Source of the DNA: Bifidobacterium stellenboschense
GTDB taxonomy: Bacteria > Actinomycetota > Actinomycetes > Actinomycetales > Bifidobacteriaceae
Direction of reading: 5' to 3'
Assembly: GCF_000741785.1 (NCBI RefSeq)
Contig: NZ_JGZP01000013.1
Location: 36 to 44,868 of the forward strand
Length of the DNA: 44,833 bases
Shown: positions 31,124 through 43,328 of the stretch, piece by piece
How the letters are laid out: the number at the start of each line of letters is the position of its first letter
Numbering within the stretch: the stretch's first letter is position 1
Notes under the pieces: generated by a model
Told to the model about the DNA's origin: nothing
Seen by the model: only the letters and a program-made list of their open reading frames with translations
Databases searched by the model: none
Program-made: the position numbers and the translations under genes

Positions 31124-32791
31124 TCAGGCGAAGTAGAAGCCCTTGAAATCGTAGTGGTAGACGCGGTAGATGTAGCCGGTGGACAGGGCCATCCTGTACT
31201 GCGCCTGCAGGTTGCCGGCGTCGTCGTACACGCCGAACACGCCTTGCATGCCCGTGTCCACCAGATTGATCGTGTCGGTGATCTCCTGCGAGGAGCTCAC
31301 GTACGGGGAGTACGGCACGTCGAACGACTGCACTTCCGTGTAGGTGCCGGCGTTCTCGTCGATCAGGTACTTGCGGAACTGGGAGCGGGAGTTCTCGTCC
31401 TTCGAGCTTTGCGCGGTGGAGATGCCCTTGATCGTCGTCCAGTCGAAGTCGGGGCGGGTCATCGCGTAGCCGAAGTTGTTGTCGAACATGTACACGTAGT
31501 ACTGGCCGTCGGGCAGCGACGGGTCCTCCTCGTAGGTGATCGAATGCTGGCCGCCCGTGTCGCCGAAGTCGCCGATCTTGGTGAGGAACGAATCCTTGTA
31601 CGAGGTGCCGTCCCACACGCTCGGCTCGCCGACCATCCAGTCGAGCTTCGGCGTGCCCTCGATGTCGTCCACCTTGATGATGGTGGAGGTCTCGCGTGCG
31701 GAGAACAGCGCGGAGCCGTCGGGCAGCAGCTGGATCGTGTTGAAGTGGATCCAATCCCAACGGTTCGTGGCGCTCGGATCGGATTCGTCGATGCCGGAAT
31801 GGTCGGTGGACGCCTTGTAGTCGGGGAACATGTCGCCGAAGTCGATGAGCTGCGTCACCTTGCCGGTGGTCGTGTCCACCTTGATGACCTGGTCCTGCAC
31901 CGCATGGTCGGAGCGGGTCAGATCGGTGGCGAGCGACACGATGTTGCCGTCCGAATCGAGCGCGTAGTCGTGGTGGAGGATGAACCGGTCGCCCAGATCG
32001 ATGATCTTCTCCAGTTTGCCGAGACGGTTCATGCCGACGAAGTGCTTCGTCGAGGCGGAGAACCACATGAGGCCGTCGTCGTCGAACAGGAGGCGGTGCG
32101 AACGGTAGTAGAGCACCGGCACCTCGCCGCGCAGCACGCCGTTCACGTCGTAGTAGTACATGAAGTCCTGGTCGTTGGAATCGTTGCCGAGGATCGCGTA
32201 CAGGCCGTTGCCGAGCGCCTGCGTGGCCGCATCGGTCGGTTCGACTGGCTGTTCGAGCCGCACCTCCTCCTCGCCGAGGGTCTTCGCGCCCTTGTGCGTG
32301 ATCTGCTTGGTGGCGACGGTCTTGCCCGAGGAGTCCTTCAGGGTGAGCGTAATCGTGTTCTTCACGTTCGGGATGAGGCCGAGCACGAGGAATTCGTGCG
32401 TGGTCGCATAGTCGTCGCCCTGTTCGGCGGTGGCGGAGAAGTCCGGGTATCCGGCGGCGCTCACCGTGTAGGAGACGCTGGTGGCGTCGTCCGTCGTGAA
32501 GTACACGTACAGGGATGTGGTGTTCGTGCCGTACGGGTTCTCCTCGACGAACGGGTCGTCGAGCGTGGCGGCCGACTTGCCGCGTGCGGCGGCGAGGTTC
32601 TCGTCGGCCATCTTCTGGTAGTCGGCGGTGTAGATGTTCTCGATGCGCGCGTTCAACCGTTCGACGCGATGCTCCTTGATCGCCGCCTCGACGTTGTCCT
32701 GCGTGAGCAGGCACAGGCCGCATGCGACGGCCAGAGTGACGATGGCCGCCACGATCTTCAATGCGGTCTTGCCGCTTGCTGTTCGCTTCAT
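31124..32791 (-). CDS. Arylsulfate sulfotransferase (ASST) family protein
   Basis: A 555-residue protein with an N-terminal signal anchor (I-V-A-A-I-V-T-L-A-V-A-C-G-L near 13-27), so it probably acts outside the membrane. ASST enzymes move sulfate from one phenolic sulfate to another without PAPS. After an N-terminal beta domain, the propeller residues expected for catalysis are present: H273/H274 in I-L-H-H-D-Y, H349 in D-W-I-H-F-N, R366 in S-A-R-E-T-S-T and H416 in G-G-Q-H-S-I. Spacing is similar to the E. coli enzyme. The start ATG 32791 has only a weak ribosome site. It is 121 nt downstream of a large membrane protein gene on the same strand, with its own possible -10 box. Confidence 0.87.
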   Translation of the reverse strand: MKRTASGKTALKIVAAIVTLAVACGLCLLTQDNVEAAIKEHRVERLNARIENIYTADYQKMADENLAAARGKSAATLDDPFVEENPYGTNTTSLYVYFTTDDATSVSYTVSAAGYPDFSATAEQGDDYATTHEFLVLGLIPNVKNTITLTLKDSSGKTVATKQITHKGAKTLGEEEVRLEQPVEPTDAATQALGNGLYAILGNDSNDQDFMYYYDVNGVLRGEVPVLYYRSHRLLFDDDGLMWFSASTKHFVGMNRLGKLEKIIDLGDRFILHHDYALDSDGNIVSLATDLTRSDHAVQDQVIKVDTTTGKVTQLIDFGDMFPDYKASTDHSGIDESDPSATNRWDWIHFNTIQLLPDGSALFSARETSTIIKVDDIEGTPKLDWMVGEPSVWDGTSYKDSFLTKIGDFGDTGGQHSITYEEDPSLPDGQYYVYMFDNNFGYAMTRPDFDWTTIKGISTAQSSKDENSRSQFRKYLIDENAGTYTEVQSFDVPYSPYVSSSQEITDTINLVDTGMQGVFGVYDDAGNLQAQYRMALSTGYIYRVYHYDFKGFYFA

Positions 32792-32841
32792 TGTGATGGT
32801 TCCGGCTTTCTGGCTACGGACTGCACGTTGACCAGTTCAGT

Positions 32842-32847
32842 ATTATG
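32842..32847 (-). promoter_or_regulatory. -10 box upstream of the ASST gene
   Basis: CATAAT on the minus strand, about 50 nt before the ATG. No matching -35 box found. Confidence 0.35.
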
Positions 32848-32912
32848 CCCAAGTCCTTGGAATTCGTGGGGTTCCGCTGGAATTTGCCTGAAAAGGCCGG
32901 CGCCGCGAACGC

Positions 32913-35105
32913 TCAGAGCGTGAACCAGGTCATCACATCATGGAAGAGATCCGGGCGCGTGACGATCATCTGATCCTGACGGCCGATCGTGAACAAACAC
33001 AATACGTTGACCAGCACCATGACGGCGAACATGACGAGGACGACGATCCGCACGATCCTCGTCCCGGCCGGTGCCGGCGCGCACCCGTCGCCATCACCGC
33101 CGTCGCCGTCGCCGTTCACCGCCCGCAGCAGGCCGGGCAGCGCCGCCAACGCGAACAGCCAGCCGAAATCGCCCATGTACCGCCATCCCAGACCGGCGCT
33201 CGACGCGTCGAACACGGTGATGAGCAGGGCGAGGGCCAATGCGGTCGCCATCATCGGCATGAGATGCGAGGCGGCGAACCGGCGGCGCAGGAACGGCAAC
33301 GCGAGCGCGGCGAGCAACGGAGGGCACAGCACGAACAGGCCGCCGACCATCGGCTCCGTGAACGCCCATTCGGCGAGCGGCGTGGGGGAGAGCGCCACGA
33401 ACGGGAACTCACGCACAATCCGGAGCGGCAGCGCCAGATAGTAGCCGACCATCGCCGGAACGCCGGCGAGCGGCTGCCGGAACGCCGTCATGTCCGTCAC
33501 CGTGAGCTGGTAGTCGTTGCCGAATTCGAGGAACGAGCCGAACCGCGCATGGTTGTACCAGACGAGCGGCGCCAGCGGGACCGCCGCCGCGGCGAGCACG
33601 ACGATCGGGGCGCGCAGCGCGTGACCGACCCGCACACGCCGCGCCTTGAGGTTCGCGACGACCGCGCGGATCTGCGGCCAGAACAGCGGGATGCCGAGCA
33701 GCGCCGCCAGACAGAACGTGGGACGGCAGCCGAAGTTCGCGGCGATGAGGAACGCGCCGAGTCCCAGCCGCGGCAATGACAGTTCCGGCGCGCCGTCCAT
33801 GCGCCAACGGTCGGCCGGATTCAACGGGCGTTTCCCGGTCGAGGCGCCCATCCACAGCCACAGTCCCGCCGCGGTGAACGCGAGCGAGGCGGCGAACGGC
33901 ACCGAATAGAAGTTCGTCCGGTAGACGAGATACGGCATGTTCGCGGCCAACGGCACGAACAGCAGCATCATCGACGTGGCGGCGAGCGACGTGCGCGGCG
34001 CGAGACGGACGATCAGCCGGATCGTGAGCAGCCATATGAACACCAGCGCGATGAACATGAACAGGTAGACGGCCGCCGCGCTCGACAGCATGCGGCCCGT
34101 GAGCGCACGGTAGGGGGCGAACAGGACCACCGCCGGGACAACGCCGAAATACGAGTACCAGTGGCCGTCATGGAAGGCGTAGTCCCAGTAGATCGGGCTG
34201 ACGCCCTCGGCGAGCAGCCGCGAGCGCGTCGTCACGTCGTACGGGTCCGGGGCTGCGGCGAGCGCGTCCGGGACGAGCAGATCGAGCGAGACTCGGCCGT
34301 TGAGGAGCGCGTCGGCGAGATGACCGTACTGGTCGATGTCGTACGTGTAGCCGTCGGGCTGGTGGAACGTCAACGGCGTCGCATAGCGCATCTGCCAGAT
34401 CACGTTCGCCGCCGTCGCCACGGCGAACGGCGTGACCAGACCGGCGAACGCGAATCGTTGACGGCGGTTCGACGGGTCGAGCGCCACCCGCCACAGCCGC
34501 GATCGGGGCCGCCACAGCGCGGCCAGCAGCAGCACGCCCAGCATGAGCGCCACGCGTGCGGGACTGAACGAAAACGGGACGCGCACGTTCGCGCGGACCG
34601 CTTCGATCGGGATGACGGAGCCCTTCGCCTCCTCGACCCACACGCGCATCACGCCCGTGCCGTGCGCCTTGAGGAACAGCGAACGAGGCGACCAGGGCGA
34701 CACGGATTGCGTGGCATTCGTGGCGGTCGTCCCGTTCGTGCCATTTGCGCTGTTTGTCCCGTTCGCGCCGGCGGGGAACGTGACGCGCAGATGGATGACG
34801 CGCAACGCGTCCTGCTTCGGCTCCAACGCGTCCACGCGCGCATAGTCCGACGTGCCGTCCGCCTTCACCTCGATCCAGGCGTCCGTCGGGTCGGTGACGC
34901 GCAGCAGTCCCGTGTCCGTGCGTTCGAGTCCCGCGCCCATCGCGTTCGTAGAGGAGGCGGAATCGGTGCTCGCGCCCAGCGTGCGCCAGAACGGCAGGTT
35001 GAACCCCACACATTCCACGGCGAGCACGACGAGCACGGCGACGAGTGCGGCGACGGCCGCGCGGCGGCGCGACCCCTTGGCGAACGGATGGGGAAGATGA
35101 GGCAC
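32913..35105 (-). CDS. Large multi-spanning membrane protein (GT-C glycosyltransferase-like topology)
   Basis: A 730-residue protein. Helix 1 is at about 14-36. An external domain of about 150 residues follows, with a low-complexity Asn/Gly/Thr stretch (G-T-N-S-A-N-G-T-N-G-T-T), then about ten to twelve hydrophobic segments. Before helix 4 there is a loop with D-I-D-Q-Y-G-H-L, acidic residues of the kind seen in GT-C enzymes. Such proteins use lipid-linked sugars to modify cell-envelope molecules. I cannot point to a proven catalytic motif, so the function is inferred from topology. The start is GTG 35105, 6 nt after TAGAAT. It is divergent from the 1,152-residue protein gene. Confidence 0.8.
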   Translation of the reverse strand: MPHLPHPFAKGSRRRAAVAALVAVLVVLAVECVGFNLPFWRTLGASTDSASSTNAMGAGLERTDTGLLRVTDPTDAWIEVKADGTSDYARVDALEPKQDALRVIHLRVTFPAGANGTNSANGTNGTTATNATQSVSPWSPRSLFLKAHGTGVMRVWVEEAKGSVIPIEAVRANVRVPFSFSPARVALMLGVLLLAALWRPRSRLWRVALDPSNRRQRFAFAGLVTPFAVATAANVIWQMRYATPLTFHQPDGYTYDIDQYGHLADALLNGRVSLDLLVPDALAAAPDPYDVTTRSRLLAEGVSPIYWDYAFHDGHWYSYFGVVPAVVLFAPYRALTGRMLSSAAAVYLFMFIALVFIWLLTIRLIVRLAPRTSLAATSMMLLFVPLAANMPYLVYRTNFYSVPFAASLAFTAAGLWLWMGASTGKRPLNPADRWRMDGAPELSLPRLGLGAFLIAANFGCRPTFCLAALLGIPLFWPQIRAVVANLKARRVRVGHALRAPIVVLAAAAVPLAPLVWYNHARFGSFLEFGNDYQLTVTDMTAFRQPLAGVPAMVGYYLALPLRIVREFPFVALSPTPLAEWAFTEPMVGGLFVLCPPLLAALALPFLRRRFAASHLMPMMATALALALLITVFDASSAGLGWRYMGDFGWLFALAALPGLLRAVNGDGDGGDGDGCAPAPAGTRIVRIVVLVMFAVMVLVNVLCLFTIGRQDQMIVTRPDLFHDVMTWFTL

Positions 35106-35111
35106 CCGACC

Positions 35112-35117
35112 ATTCTA
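35112..35117 (-). promoter_or_regulatory. -10 box of the membrane protein gene
   Basis: TAGAAT on the minus strand, 6 nt before the GTG at 35105. Likely leaderless. Confidence 0.5.
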
Positions 35118-35181
35118 TAGGCAGTTATTCTCAGGGCTTCATACCGGGCCCATGTCGGGTTGCGTTGGAACAATGTGAGGC

Positions 35182-38100
35182 ATGTCAGTACGCAAGTCAC
35201 ACCACCACGAACGCCCCTCGGATCCATGGAAGGCCGCGATGGGGCGGGTACGGGGGCTTGCGAAACGGCTGACGCGTTCCGGGCGCGGGGCGCTCGAATC
35301 GGTCGACCCGTTCGGCGCGACCATCAGCAAGGCGGCGCAGGAGACGGCCGCCGCCGGATTCGCGCGCGAATCGTCCGGCACCAAGGTCGAAATGGACGTG
35401 GCGCAGGAGCTCGCCAGCCATTCGCGCCGTCTCGGCCCGCTCGTCAAACGCCGCATGCTCGACTTCGACGACGTGCCCGGCAGGCTCACGCTCGGCTGGG
35501 CGCAGCTGCCGGCCAGGGGAGGGGCGGCCAATCCGGGCGCGGGCGTGGGATTCTCGCTCGGCGTGTTCGCCGACCGCGACCATTTCTCGCAAATCGCCTA
35601 CGCGGACGGCAAAGGCCGCGTGTACGTGGGCACCGAGATCGGCATGGACGTGCAGAACATGGAACCACGGTTCATGCTCGCCCGTGAGCCGCGGCGCGAC
35701 CGTGTGGGCGGCGGCGTCGTCGGCCGCGACGACACGGGCCGCATGACCTGGCTCGCCGCATGGCGGCGCGACCGCGAGACCGGCACCTACACGCTCGAAC
35801 AGATGCGCTACCCGCTGCGCCGCGACATGCGCGAAGGCCTCGAATACCGCGACGCGGTCGCCATCGCGTTCTTCGCCGGCTACATGCTGCCGCAGATGCG
35901 CGGCACGCTCGTCGGATTCGGCGCGGGCAACATCTTCCGCCGGCTCAACCGCGAGGCCCCGGTGGGCGCGATCCGCCGGTCCGTACGCGACATGCTCGAA
36001 GTGCGCGCGCACGGCATGCGCGTCTCCGGGCTCGAAGACCACTTCGCCGAACTCATGCACGAGGCGGGCGCGCTTGACGAGGCGCCCGGACTCGAAGCCG
36101 TGCACGGCGCCGAACCATTGCACCTGTACACGTCCAGCTACTCCGGCTCCTACTTCTTCACCTGGGATTCGTCCCTGTCGCTCGCGCCGGCGCTGCGCGC
36201 GCTCGCCATCGAAGGCAACCTCAACCGGTTCGCCTCGGTGAGCGCATGGCTGGAACGCAACGCGCGTCTCGGACTGGAACCCACCGAGGAGACGGTGACG
36301 CGCGCCCAGGCCGCCACCATCGACCTGAAACTGCTCGACGATCCGGCGCTGATCGCGCTCGGCACGGACGACGGCCCGGACGGTGATGCGGACACGGCGG
36401 CCGGCGCGCGCAACGCCGTCGACGGCGCGGCCGCGGGACGCGACGCGCGCATGGACCGGGAGGGCGACCACAACGCGATGCGTTCGCTGATCCGCGAAGC
36501 GCACCGCATCGCGCGTCATCTCGGCGAGCATGTGGGAGAACGCGGCGACACCGGTTCCGAATGGGTGTACCGGCAGAGCATGGCGCTGCTCGTGCGCCGG
36601 CTGCGCCTGCCCTACCGGTTCGACGTGGAGATCCGCTCGAACCTCGCGGCGGGACGCGTGGCGGTCGGCTTCACCACGGCCGGCGTGTCGATGATGCCCG
36701 CCACCCGCTACGACGAGGCCGAGCATTGTTGGGTGTCGTTGAGCGAAGGCGAACGCGCCGAGATGAGCGCCGCCTACAATCTGCGCGTCGGCCTGATCAT
36801 GGCGGCGATGAGCTTCGCCGCGAGCGACAGGGTGCGCGAAGTGTCGCTGCACGTCGACTCGCTCGGCTTGGAGGAGGCCGTCGCCGAACAGGATTCCGCC
36901 ATCGAGACGATGATGAGCGAGGCGTTGAGCGCGTTCGAACGCATGCACACCGGCGGCATGGGCGCGGTGCGCGGCAAGGCCGAACCGAAGGACGGCGACT
37001 TCCACGGCGATCCGACGCACACGCCGGTCCGCCCGGTCGCCGATCCCACGCAGACGGGCGACGGCCAGTCGACGACCGGCGACGCGTCCGACGGCGCGGA
37101 CGGCGACGACAGCATCGAACGCCGGTTCGAGGACCTCATGCAGGGCGTCGACATCGACGAGACCGCGTTCGCGATGCCCGGCGACGGTGTGGACGACGCC
37201 GCATCATCCGGCGACGCGTTCGCCATCGCGTCGGCGTCCGGCGACGGCGACGACGCGGATGCCGCGGGCGATGACGCCGATGCCGACGACGCCGATCCGA
37301 TGAGCGTGCTCAAACGCAATCCGACCGTGCGCAACCTCGCCACCGTCACGTTCACGCGCGACGCGTTCCTCTCCCGCATCGGCGAGGACGCGCTCGACCA
37401 TCCGATGGACACGTACCGCATGTTCGACGCGGTCATGGACGTGGACGGCGACGGCGCGCTCAAACCCGTCGACGCCGGATTCGACCTGCGCGACCAGCGG
37501 TTCGCGCCCGCCGGCTCGCAGGAGCAGCCCGAATCCTCCGATCATGCGTTCACGCCCGCCGCGGCGCGCGTGCTCGGCACGCCGGATGCGGTCGGACTGT
37601 CGATCCAACGCGTCGACCTGCTGCAGCGCGCCGAATCCGACTTCCATCGTCTCGCCTCCGACAAGACGATGCCGTCCGTCGCGAAGGCGCGGGAGGCGAT
37701 GCGCATCATCGACATGATCGGCGATCCGGAACTCGCCGAACAGGCGCCGAACGTGACCAGCGCGCTCATCGACGGACGCGACACGCCACCCGTCACGATC
37801 GCCCTGGCCGACGAGCTCGACAAGGAGCGGCTCAAGGCGCGCGACCTGCTGTTCGGCGGACAGGTGAGCCAGGCGCTCGACACCGCGGAGGCGGCGATCG
37901 GCCGGCTCGACGCGCTCTATGCGAACGGCGGCGGCGTTCCCCGCTACTTCAACTCGTATGCGGAACGCGTCATCTACAACCGGCTGTTCGCCACGCAGGG
38001 GGAGCGCACCGTGCTCATCCCCGACAACCTGTTCTACGCGCACATGGAGCTCGCCGACGTGCTCGCCCAGGTCAAGGGCGCGAAGGCGTCGCTCAAGCAT

Positions 38101-38640
38101 CTCAACATGATGGTCTCCTACGCGCCCGCCTACCCGCTCACGCATCTGAAGCTCGCCGTGCAGCTGGCGCGCAGCGAGGACTGGGATTCGGCGCGCGCCG
38201 CATGCCTCAACGCGCTCAACGTGGCGCTCGACCGCGACGACGCCGCGTTTGCCTACTACCGTCTCGCCTACGCCGAATGGATGCAGGACCGTTTCGAGAC
38301 GGCCGTGGCAGCCTACCTGATGAGCGACCACATCGCACCCGGCCAGATCGGCTCGCTGGAGGGCGAACTGCAGGAGCTCGTCGCGCGCGCCGACTCGCAG
38401 TGCATCCGCGTGCCGGAAAGCGTGGACGACGCGGCGCACGTGCTCGCCACCCACGACCTGCCCGTCTGGCCGCACACCGAGGTGGCGGGCATCGTGCGCG
38501 ACGCGGCGCGCGTCACCGTGGACGAGGGACTGTTCGTGCCCGCGCGCACGCTGTCCGTCGCGTCCGCGCGCATGAACGACGACGAGACCAACGGCATCGA
38601 CGTGGTGCAGGCGCAGTTCATCCGCTCGCTCAACGGGTGA
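35182..38640 (+). CDS. Uncharacterised 1,152-residue cytosolic protein with a C-terminal TPR-like region
   Basis: I do not recognise the family. There is no signal peptide or membrane segment. The N-terminal 60 residues are basic. Residues of about 70-360 look like an alpha/beta domain, with several Trp-containing strands. An acidic, Ala/Asp-rich disordered stretch lies at about 615-710 (37024-37300). From about residue 800 paired amphipathic helices resemble tetratricopeptide repeats (A-D-V-L-A-Q-V-K-G-A-K-A-S-L-K-H-L and A-F-A-Y-Y-R-L-A-Y-A-E-W-M). TPRs bind proteins, so a scaffold role is possible. The start ATG 35182 has GTGAGG close by and AACAAT 7 nt upstream. It is divergent from the membrane protein and convergent with mrp (41-nt gap). 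Confidence 0.82.
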   Translation: MSVRKSHHHERPSDPWKAAMGRVRGLAKRLTRSGRGALESVDPFGATISKAAQETAAAGFARESSGTKVEMDVAQELASHSRRLGPLVKRRMLDFDDVPGRLTLGWAQLPARGGAANPGAGVGFSLGVFADRDHFSQIAYADGKGRVYVGTEIGMDVQNMEPRFMLAREPRRDRVGGGVVGRDDTGRMTWLAAWRRDRETGTYTLEQMRYPLRRDMREGLEYRDAVAIAFFAGYMLPQMRGTLVGFGAGNIFRRLNREAPVGAIRRSVRDMLEVRAHGMRVSGLEDHFAELMHEAGALDEAPGLEAVHGAEPLHLYTSSYSGSYFFTWDSSLSLAPALRALAIEGNLNRFASVSAWLERNARLGLEPTEETVTRAQAATIDLKLLDDPALIALGTDDGPDGDADTAAGARNAVDGAAAGRDARMDREGDHNAMRSLIREAHRIARHLGEHVGERGDTGSEWVYRQSMALLVRRLRLPYRFDVEIRSNLAAGRVAVGFTTAGVSMMPATRYDEAEHCWVSLSEGERAEMSAAYNLRVGLIMAAMSFAASDRVREVSLHVDSLGLEEAVAEQDSAIETMMSEALSAFERMHTGGMGAVRGKAEPKDGDFHGDPTHTPVRPVADPTQTGDGQSTTGDASDGADGDDSIERRFEDLMQGVDIDETAFAMPGDGVDDAASSGDAFAIASASGDGDDADAAGDDADADDADPMSVLKRNPTVRNLATVTFTRDAFLSRIGEDALDHPMDTYRMFDAVMDVDGDGALKPVDAGFDLRDQRFAPAGSQEQPESSDHAFTPAAARVLGTPDAVGLSIQRVDLLQRAESDFHRLASDKTMPSVAKAREAMRIIDMIGDPELAEQAPNVTSALIDGRDTPPVTIALADELDKERLKARDLLFGGQVSQALDTAEAAIGRLDALYANGGGVPRYFNSYAERVIYNRLFATQGERTVLIPDNLFYAHMELADVLAQVKGAKASLKHLNMMVSYAPAYPLTHLKLAVQLARSEDWDSARAACLNALNVALDRDDAAFAYYRLAYAEWMQDRFETAVAAYLMSDHIAPGQIGSLEGELQELVARADSQCIRVPESVDDAAHVLATHDLPVWPHTEVAGIVRDAARVTVDEGLFVPARTLSVASARMNDDETNGIDVVQAQFIRSLNG

Positions 38641-38681
38641 GCGAACGGCTAGAGGACGGCTAGGGGGGACGGCCTAGAGGG

Positions 38682-39827
38682 TCACGCGGCCATCAGCCGT
38701 TCGGCCAACGCCCTGAACTCGGCGCCGACGCCGTCCGCCCTCAACGCGCCGTCCGCGTCCAGCACGGCCGGACGGCCCGCCTCGCCGGTCTCGCGCAGTT
38801 CCGGCTCCAACGGCAATTGCGCCATCAGCGGCACGTCGTAGCCGAGCGCCTCGGTCAACTGCTCGCTCACGCGCTCGCCGCCGCCATGGCCGAAGATCTC
38901 CAGCTTCTCGCCCTTGTGCTCGTAGAAGCTCATGTTCTCCACGACGCCGCGCACCTTCATCGGCACCTGCAGCGCGACGAGACCCGAGCGCACGGCCACG
39001 TCGGACGCGCTCGGCTGCGGCGTGGTCACGACCACGAGCTCCGCGTTGGGCAGCGCCTGCGCCACCGAGATCGCCATGTCGCCGGTGCCGGGGGCGAGGT
39101 CGAGCAGCAGCACGTCCGGCTCACCCCACCACACGTCGGACAGGAACTGTTCGAGCGAACGCTGCAGGCGCGGCCCGCGCCACAGGATCGCGCGGTCCGC
39201 GCCGGCGAACATGCCGATCGAGATGAGCTTGACGCCCCACGCGGTGACGGGCATCAGCATGCCGTTCAGGTTCGTGGGCTGCGTGTGCACGCCGAACAGG
39301 CGCGGCAGGGAGAAGCCGTAGATGTCCGCGTCGATCGCGGCCGTGTCGTAGCCGAGCGCGGCGAACGTGGCGGCCAGGTTCGCGGTGACCGACGATTTGC
39401 CGACACCCCCCTTGCCGGAGGCGATCGCGAAGATGCGGGTCTTGACGCCCGGCTTGTTGAACGGGTTCTGCTTGCGTTCCGCCTTGAGTCCGGCGACGAG
39501 GTCGTCGAGCTTGTCGCGGCTCATCGAACCAACCTCGATATGCGGGGTGAGGTCCGCGTCCGGATAGGAGGCGACCGCGCCGTTGATCTGGTTCGTGATG
39601 GTCTCGCTCAGCGGGCAGCCGGGCACGGTGAGTTCGACGTGCACGGTCACGTCGTAGGCGTCTCGTGCGCCGGCCGCGGTGCCGTCGTTGCCGTTCCGTG
39701 CGGCGGCGGGCGTCGCGTCGATCGCCGCGATCATGCCCAGGTCCGTGACCGAACGCCCCAGCTCCGGATCGATGACCTTGCTCAGCCTCTCGTAGATCGC
39801 CGCCTCGATGTGCCTGCTGTCCGTCAA
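38682..39827 (-). CDS. mrp: Mrp/ApbC-type P-loop ATPase
   Basis: A cytosolic ParA-like ATPase that carries or inserts iron-sulfur clusters. Of 381 residues, the first 100 form an MIP18 (DUF59) domain with V-I-D-P-E-L and P-G-C-P-L. The ATPase has the deviant Walker A G-K-G-G-V-G-K-S-S (138-146), D-A-D-I-Y-G and D-L-A-P-G-T-G-D. The C-x-x-C that binds the cluster in most Mrp proteins is missing: after E-N-M-S-F the chain reads Y-E-H-K-G-E-K. The start is TTG 39827 with AGGAGG 5 nt upstream. It lies 76 nt downstream of ligA on the same strand. Confidence 0.9.
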   Translation of the reverse strand: MTDSRHIEAAIYERLSKVIDPELGRSVTDLGMIAAIDATPAAARNGNDGTAAGARDAYDVTVHVELTVPGCPLSETITNQINGAVASYPDADLTPHIEVGSMSRDKLDDLVAGLKAERKQNPFNKPGVKTRIFAIASGKGGVGKSSVTANLAATFAALGYDTAAIDADIYGFSLPRLFGVHTQPTNLNGMLMPVTAWGVKLISIGMFAGADRAILWRGPRLQRSLEQFLSDVWWGEPDVLLLDLAPGTGDMAISVAQALPNAELVVVTTPQPSASDVAVRSGLVALQVPMKVRGVVENMSFYEHKGEKLEIFGHGGGERVSEQLTEALGYDVPLMAQLPLEPELRETGEAGRPAVLDADGALRADGVGAEFRALAERLMAA

Positions 39828-39903
39828 CGCGTCCTCCTCTTGTCCGCCGTATCGTCGTTATGCCGCACACCAGCGTAGCGTGCGAACGCCCGCCATGCCA
39901 GAG

Positions 39904-43277
<3,374 letters not shown>

Positions 43278-43328
43278 CATATGGTCCTTTCGCGGGTGTC
43301 GCCGGATGGCCGGTCGCGTTGGTCGTTG

